Part shown: one piece after another, positions 59,503 through 64,000 of the stretch
Layout of the letters: each line of letters opens with the position of its first letter
Numbering within the stretch: the stretch's first letter is position 1
NCBI GenBank assembly: GCA_041687435.1
Contig: JAWLBX010000003.1
Span: forward strand, 62,001 to 126,000
Source: JACKII01 sp041687435
GTDB lineage: Bacteria > Pseudomonadota > Alphaproteobacteria > Bin95
DNA length: 64,000 bases
Direction of reading: 5' to 3'
Notes under the pieces: model-generated
The model's database searches: none
The model's input: the letters and a program-made list of their open reading frames with translations, nothing else
Told to the model about the DNA's origin: nothing
Program-made: the position numbers and the translations under genes

Positions 59503-60513
59503 ATGACTGACGCCCTTGCCCTCCACAAAGACGCCCTGGTGATCGACAGCCTCGTCTATCACGCAGATGGCTGGCCCGATGACCTGCGCGCCGGCCAGAT
59601 CGATGCGATCCAGGTGACCGCCTGCAATTTCGAATGCGATTTCGAGCAGGCCTGTCAGGAGGTCGCGCGCTGGCACGCCCGATTCAACGAGCCGGACAGC
59701 GCCTGGATGCCGATCGAGACCGTGGCCGATTTCGACCGTGCCCGCGGCGCTGGCAAGATCGGCGCAATCCTTGGCTGGCAGAACACGCGGCCCATTGCCG
59801 ACCGGATCGAGCGGCTGCACCTGTTCCACAAGCTGGGCCTGCGGGTGATGCAGCTGACCTACAACTACCGCAACATGCTGGGCGATGGCTGCCTGGAGCC
59901 GGAGGGCGCCAGTCTCACCACCTATGGGCGCGAGGTGGTGGCGGAGATGAACCGGCTCGGCATTGCCATTGATCTCTCCCATGTCGGTCATCGCACCGCC
60001 ATGGATACCATCGAGGCGAGCGAGAAGCCGGTGATGGTCACGCACGCAAACGCCCACGCCCTGACGCCACTCGCCCGCAACAAGCCGGACGACCTGATCA
60101 AGGCGCTGGTGGCGAAGGGCGGTTATATTGGGGCCAGCATCTATGGCCCAATGAACTGGGATGGCGACGAAACGCGCAAGCCCGGTATCGACGACTATCT
60201 GCGCCATGTCGACTATCTGGCGAACCTGGCCGGGCCGGAAAATATCGGTTTCGGTACCGACCTTTCCACCGGCGCCGACCTGCAGAAGATCGCCTTCGAG
60301 CGCACGCCGCCGCGCCGTTGGGATGGCATCAACCGCTTCAACAAAATATTCGGCGAGGCGATCCCGGAGCGTTATCTGGCCGAAATCCGCAGCCACGCTG
60401 ACCTGCCGAAAGTGACCGAGGCCTTGGTGAAACGCGGCTGGTCCGAAGCGCACATCCGCGGCTATCTGGGTGAGAACTTCAGGCGCAAGCTAGGCGAGAT
60501 CTGGGGCAGTTAG
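59503..60513 (+). CDS. M19 (membrane dipeptidase)-like protein with altered metal site
   Basis: The 336-residue protein keeps parts of the renal-dipeptidase fold: LGLRVMQLTYNYRNMLGDGCLEPEGASLTTYGREVVAEMNRLGIAIDLSHVG and VMVTHANAHALTPLARNKPDD. The two later metal His are therefore present (LSH and VTH). But the usual DGHND at the start reads IDSLVYH here, and the bridging Glu region reads GAILGWQNT, so the first metal site seems lost. It may use one metal or another mechanism. The ATG at 59503 is preceded by a weak site. It is convergent with the MFS gene at 60510. Confidence 0.85.
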   Translation: MTDALALHKDALVIDSLVYHADGWPDDLRAGQIDAIQVTACNFECDFEQACQEVARWHARFNEPDSAWMPIETVADFDRARGAGKIGAILGWQNTRPIADRIERLHLFHKLGLRVMQLTYNYRNMLGDGCLEPEGASLTTYGREVVAEMNRLGIAIDLSHVGHRTAMDTIEASEKPVMVTHANAHALTPLARNKPDDLIKALVAKGGYIGASIYGPMNWDGDETRKPGIDDYLRHVDYLANLAGPENIGFGTDLSTGADLQKIAFERTPPRRWDGINRFNKIFGEAIPERYLAEIRSHADLPKVTEALVKRGWSEAHIRGYLGENFRRKLGEIWGS

Positions 60514-61895
60514 CTCCTGGCCCGCAGCATCGCCACCGCGACCAGCGCAGGGAGAAGGGCGGAGGCCAGGAACAGCCAGCCGAAGGCGTTCAGGAAAGCG
60601 GCGTCGGTGACATCACGGCCGCCGCCAAGGGTGGCAAATGCCAGGCTCAACAGGCTGGCGGCGGTTATGACGCCGACGGTCCGCGTTACCTGTGCGAGGC
60701 CGCCGGCTACGCCCCGCTCCGCCAGCGACATGGTGCCGGTGATTACGTCCATGCTGGAGACCTGGAACAGGCCCAGTCCCGCCCCGGTCAGGAACAGCGG
60801 GACGATCATGGCGACGGGGCCCGGATAGGCGGGCCACAGCCCCACCCCGGCAAGCCCGACGGCGGTGAGTGCGGCTGCCAGTGCCGCGGTGCGCCGCGCG
60901 CCCAGCTTCTCGATCAGCCAGCCGGCGCGCGCGCTGATGACGGCGACGCCAAGCGGGGAGGTGGCCAGCACCAGGCCGGCCATGGTGACATCCAGATGCG
61001 TTAGCCGCAGCAGGAAGTAGGGTGCGATCAGCATGACGGCAAAGCCGGAAAATGCTACCAGACCGTTTGCGACCGCGATTCCGGTGAAATCCCATCGCCG
61101 GAACAGCCCCAATGGCAGGATCGGCGCGGGCGAGCGGGCCTCGTGCCGGATAAACGCCCAGATCAGCGCCGCGGCGATCAGGGCCAACCCTGCCGGAATC
61201 CAGGCCTGCGCCGCCGGCACCTGCAGCCGGTTGATCGTGAATAGCACGGCCGCCAGCGCGAGCGCCAGCAGCAGCGCGCCCTGGACGTTCAACGTCACGC
61301 CATCCGCCCATTTCGCCTGCCGCTCCGGCCCCGGTAGCGCCCAGAGCAGGCAAAGCGCGATCAGGCAGAGCGGCACGCGCATGCCATAGACGCCGGGCCA
61401 GCCAAACGCCTCCACCATCGCGCCGCCGACCGAGGGGCCGAGCGCCTGGCCGATGCCGAACATCAGCATGTAGAGCCCCAGCATGCGCGCCCGCCGCTCC
61501 TCACCCGCCAGGCTAGTGATCAGCGCCGGGCCGCAGGAGACGATAAAGGCCGCGCCGATCCCCTGCGCGAACCGGGCCGCCAGGAACAGCTCGAACGTCG
61601 GGGCAAGCGTCAGACCGATGAAGGCGAGCGTGCTCCAGACCACGCCGATGCCGAAGATCAGGCGCCGCCCATAACGGTCCCCCAGCCGCCCGCAGAACAG
61701 GGTCAGGCTGGTGTGAGTCAGGACATAGGCAATCACCACCCACTGAATCTGCACAATCTGGATGGCGAAGGATTCGGTGATGTCCGGAAAGGCGATGTTG
61801 ACTGCCGAATCCAGCGGCACCACCGCCGTGCCGACACCGATGCACAGGATGGCGAGCCAATCGCGGACGGGCGTTTGCGCCGAGGCTGCGGTCAT
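60510..61895 (-). CDS. MFS drug-resistance-type transporter (DHA2/EmrB-like)
   Basis: The 461-residue protein has about fourteen spans and the DHA2 pattern: ILCIGVGTAVVPLDSAVNIAFPDI, WVVIAYVLTHTSLTLFCGRLGDRYGRR and ARFAQGIGAAFIVSCGPALI. Such exporters use the proton gradient to remove drugs or metabolites. The ATG at 61895 starts the gene after a short gap bearing a REP-like core. The substrate is unknown. Confidence 0.92.
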   Translation of the reverse strand: MTAASAQTPVRDWLAILCIGVGTAVVPLDSAVNIAFPDITESFAIQIVQIQWVVIAYVLTHTSLTLFCGRLGDRYGRRLIFGIGVVWSTLAFIGLTLAPTFELFLAARFAQGIGAAFIVSCGPALITSLAGEERRARMLGLYMLMFGIGQALGPSVGGAMVEAFGWPGVYGMRVPLCLIALCLLWALPGPERQAKWADGVTLNVQGALLLALALAAVLFTINRLQVPAAQAWIPAGLALIAAALIWAFIRHEARSPAPILPLGLFRRWDFTGIAVANGLVAFSGFAVMLIAPYFLLRLTHLDVTMAGLVLATSPLGVAVISARAGWLIEKLGARRTAALAAALTAVGLAGVGLWPAYPGPVAMIVPLFLTGAGLGLFQVSSMDVITGTMSLAERGVAGGLAQVTRTVGVITAASLLSLAFATLGGGRDVTDAAFLNAFGWLFLASALLPALVAVAMLRARS

Positions 61896-61912
61896 CTCGC
61901 GTGCCCTTTGCC

Positions 61913-61929
61913 ATTCGACAGGCTCAGGG
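61913..61929. repeat. REP-like core sequence, second copy
   Basis: ATTCGACAGGCTCAGGG repeats the core of the element at 52937-52952 with one change. The flanks do not form an equally good stem here. It is probably a degenerate member of a dispersed family. Confidence 0.5.
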
Positions 61930-61953
61930 GGAGGCGTGGCGGGGAGAAGACCC

Positions 61954-62967
61954 TCATCCCGCCAGCAGATCCCGCACGGCCTTGCGGATGAACGCCTCGT
62001 CGGTGGCATTGTCGGTTGGGTTGCCGGCGCGGTGGCCCCAGATCGAGGGGATGGGCCGCAGTTCGGCATTGGCCATGTGCTGCAACTCGCGCCGGTTGTC
62101 CTCCACCCGGAAATACAGGTCGGTTTCGGATGGCATTAGGATGGTTTTGGCCTGGATTGCCGCCAGCGCCTTCGCCAAATCGCCGCCGTATGGCCGGTTG
62201 GCGCTGATGTCGCTGTTCATCCAGGACCAGAGCATCGCCAGCAGGTTGTCGGCGTCGCGGCGCAGGAAATTCCACTCCCACGAGCGCACCAGATAATCCT
62301 CCAGCGAGGAAAAGCCGGTCTCGCGCCAGACCTCATCGCGGTAGAATTCCTGGCTCATGCCCCAGCCGGCATAGACCCGGCCCATGGCGCGCAGGCCGAC
62401 TTCCGGCTTCTCCCGGAAATGCGTGCCGCACCAGGCGGGGTCAGCGGTGAGCGTCGCCCTCACGCCTTCCAGGAACACCTTGTTGTGCGGCGCGGTGCGG
62501 GCGGAGCCGCAGATTGCCAAAATGCGCTCCACTTTGTCCGGATAGAGGGCGCCCCAGTGCATCGCCTGTTGCGCGCCCATGCTCCAGCCATAGACCAATG
62601 CAATGCGGTCTACGCCAAAAACCTCTGTCGTCAGGCGTTTTTGCGCCTGCACGTTGTCGTAGAGCGTGAAATGCGGATAGCGGGCCTTGCTGTGGGGCGG
62701 CTGGATATTGCTGGGCGAGGTCGAGAGCCCGTTGCCGAACATGTTGGGAATGACGATGAAATGCGTTTCCGGGTCCAGAATACCGCCCGGTTTGATCAGC
62801 CATTCGACATCGTAATGCTGCGCTCCATAACTGGTAGGATAGACAATGACATTGCTCTTGTCGGCGTTGAGCGTGCCATAGGTCTGATAGGCCAACACCG
62901 GGTTCGGCACAGTCAGGCCCGACTGCAGCTCGGTTGGGCCGAGCGCGAAGGTGTGATAGTCGGCCAA
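61954..62967 (-). CDS. Alpha/beta hydrolase, homoserine O-acetyltransferase-like
   Basis: The 337-residue protein has the family order NPVLAYQTYGTLNADKSNVIVYPTSYG, NMFGNGLSTSPSN, the nucleophile motif VYGWSMGAQQAMHWGALYPD, an Asp in PSETDLYF and a His in IWGHRAGNP. It resembles MetX-type acetyltransferases but is shorter, and acts as a hydrolase or acyltransferase of unknown specificity. The TTG at 62967 is the apparent start. No met genes are adjacent. Confidence 0.87.
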   Translation of the reverse strand: MADYHTFALGPTELQSGLTVPNPVLAYQTYGTLNADKSNVIVYPTSYGAQHYDVEWLIKPGGILDPETHFIVIPNMFGNGLSTSPSNIQPPHSKARYPHFTLYDNVQAQKRLTTEVFGVDRIALVYGWSMGAQQAMHWGALYPDKVERILAICGSARTAPHNKVFLEGVRATLTADPAWCGTHFREKPEVGLRAMGRVYAGWGMSQEFYRDEVWRETGFSSLEDYLVRSWEWNFLRRDADNLLAMLWSWMNSDISANRPYGGDLAKALAAIQAKTILMPSETDLYFRVEDNRRELQHMANAELRPIPSIWGHRAGNPTDNATDEAFIRKAVRDLLAG

Positions 62968-63107
62968 GGCAGTAACTCACTGACTGGAGGGGGGCGGATT
63001 GCCCACCATCATGGCGCGGATTTGCAGCAGGCGGCAACCGTGGTTGCACTCCGGTCTCCCGTCAGGCGAAAATCGCGAATACCTCCGAACAAGCCAGAGA
63101 TCGCTGA

Positions 63108-64000
63108 ATGACCGCCGAAACTACGCACCGCACCCGGGGCCTATCCGCGCCCGTCGATATCCGGATCGACCGCTGGGGCATCGCCCATATCAAGGCGGAA
63201 ACCCAGGCCGGCGCCTTTTTCGCCCAGGGCTGGAATGCGGCGCGGGACCGGCTTTGGCAGATCGATCTTTGGCGCAAGCGCGGCCTTGGCCTGCTTTCGG
63301 CTGATTTCGGCCCGGCCTATGTCGAGAAGGATATTGCCGCCCGTTTGTTTCTGTACTGTGGCGACATGGAGGCGGAATGGCGCTGCTATGGCCCGAACGC
63401 CGAGGAATGGACCGAGGCCTTCGTCGCCGGCATCAACACCTATGTGGATGGCATCGAAGCGGGCGAACACGAATTGCCCCCTGAATTCGCCGTCATGGGC
63501 ACCAAACCGGCCCGCTGGCAGGCGGAGGATGTGGTGCGTATCCGCAGCCATGCCCGCGTCAACAACCTTGATAACGAAATCCGCCGCTCCGGCGTACTGG
63601 CCAAATACGGGCTGGAGGCGGATGGTTTGCGCAAGGCGCGCGAGCCGGACCGGCCATTGACGATACCGGAAGGTTTTGAGCCGCATGAAATTCCCGCCGC
63701 GGTCTACCAGACCTACCTGCGCGCCACGGAGCCGGTTACCTTCGGTCCGGACACGACCCAGGCTCAGGCCGCATCGTCGGAATTGATCGGCTCCAACGCC
63801 TGGGCCTTGACGCCGGAGCGGACGACCACCGGCCGTGCGATCCTGGCGAGCGACCCGCATCGGGCGCACCAGCTGCCTGGTCTGCGTTACATGGTGCATT
63901 TGCAGGCCCCCGGCCTGAACGTGATCGGCGCCGGCGAGCCAGCGGTGCCCGGTGTATCCTTCGGGCATAACGAGGACATTGCGTTCGGTCTCACCATCTG
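63108..64000 (+). CDS. Penicillin acylase-family protein (5' part, cut by window edge)
   Basis: The first 297 residues match penicillin/cephalosporin acylases: IDRWGIAHIKAETQAGAFFAQGWNAARDRLWQIDLWRKRGLG with the conserved tyrosine/aspartate region, then SSELIGSNAWALTPERTTTG, where the Ser after the Gly (about residue 229) is the catalytic N-terminal nucleophile of the beta subunit. The spacer and alpha subunit lie ahead of it. There is no obvious signal peptide, which is unusual for this periplasmic family. The ATG at 63108 is preceded by a weak site. The rest is beyond the window. Confidence 0.92.
   Translation, partial: MTAETTHRTRGLSAPVDIRIDRWGIAHIKAETQAGAFFAQGWNAARDRLWQIDLWRKRGLGLLSADFGPAYVEKDIAARLFLYCGDMEAEWRCYGPNAEEWTEAFVAGINTYVDGIEAGEHELPPEFAVMGTKPARWQAEDVVRIRSHARVNNLDNEIRRSGVLAKYGLEADGLRKAREPDRPLTIPEGFEPHEIPAAVYQTYLRATEPVTFGPDTTQAQAASSELIGSNAWALTPERTTTGRAILASDPHRAHQLPGLRYMVHLQAPGLNVIGAGEPAVPGVSFGHNEDIAFGLTI

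Noticed and set aside
57649..60453. Leftward open frame of 934 codons
   Set aside because: It runs opposite three well-supported rightward genes (acyl-CoA dehydrogenase, rsmD, M19-like) and has shadow composition.

Overview
The window is a gene-dense, GC-rich bacterial chromosome segment. It is most likely from an alphaproteobacterium, probably Rhodospirillales-like. The basis is the ECF11-type RpoE/ChrR pair with TGATCC promoter elements, the many acyl-CoA, TauD/TfdA, amidohydrolase and GMC-type catabolic genes, and overlapping ATGA/TTGA gene junctions. No rRNA, tRNA or CRISPR array was seen. The species cannot be fixed from the sequence.

1-10.9 kb: a truncated hotdog-like gene, a Nudix hydrolase, and a membrane protein gene containing a 408-bp hexanucleotide repeat with a frame change next to it. 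Then a class-C beta-lactamase-like hydrolase and a PEP-CTERM-type secreted protein with a clear terminator and a long nested hairpin upstream. A leftward GMC oxidoreductase / VOC / haem-dependent N-demethylase group follows, then a TauD-family dioxygenase, a PNPOx-like protein and an amidohydrolase. 10.7-18.7 kb: a single-chain BC-BCCP-CT acyl-CoA carboxylase with an SMP-30 lactonase-like gene, then three consecutive alpha/beta hydrolases.

18.7-27.6 kb is the most unusual region. It is a scrap-yard holding a partial CHASE2 duplicate, two IS256-type transposase fragments, an aroE fragment, and an AT-rich island with one small lipoprotein gene. An intact rightward set follows: a CHASE2 adenylate cyclase, a FecR-TPR-outer-membrane-barrel fusion, and two paralogous secreted proteins with ten cysteines each. 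I propose that this four-gene set is an envelope-to-cAMP signalling or surface module.

27.6-37 kb: a CaiB-type CoA transferase, a glutamate-type dehydrogenase and a complete N-ATPase operon (atpDCQRBEFAG), the laterally spread alternative F-type ATPase. Its c subunit has carboxylates in both helices and its b subunit carries a delta-like tail.

37-53.6 kb: a TauD-family dioxygenase, a Met-rich Spy-like protein with a SHOCT protein, a luciferase-like monooxygenase, a GFA protein, a MATE-like membrane protein and a CocE-like hydrolase. A six-gene overlapping operon (FAD oxidoreductase, DUF1365, chalcone-isomerase-like, MFS, DUF3833, SDR) runs divergently from rpoE-chrR. Both sides of the divergent gap carry a TGATCC-N18-TA promoter. 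Two PuuE-like deacetylases and msrA follow.

53.7-64 kb: a class V aminotransferase, a JmjC/cupin-like protein, a thioesterase, two MFS transporters, an acyl-CoA dehydrogenase, rsmD, an M19-like protein lacking usual metal ligands, a homoserine-acetyltransferase-like hydrolase, and the 5' part of a penicillin acylase-like gene cut by the window edge.
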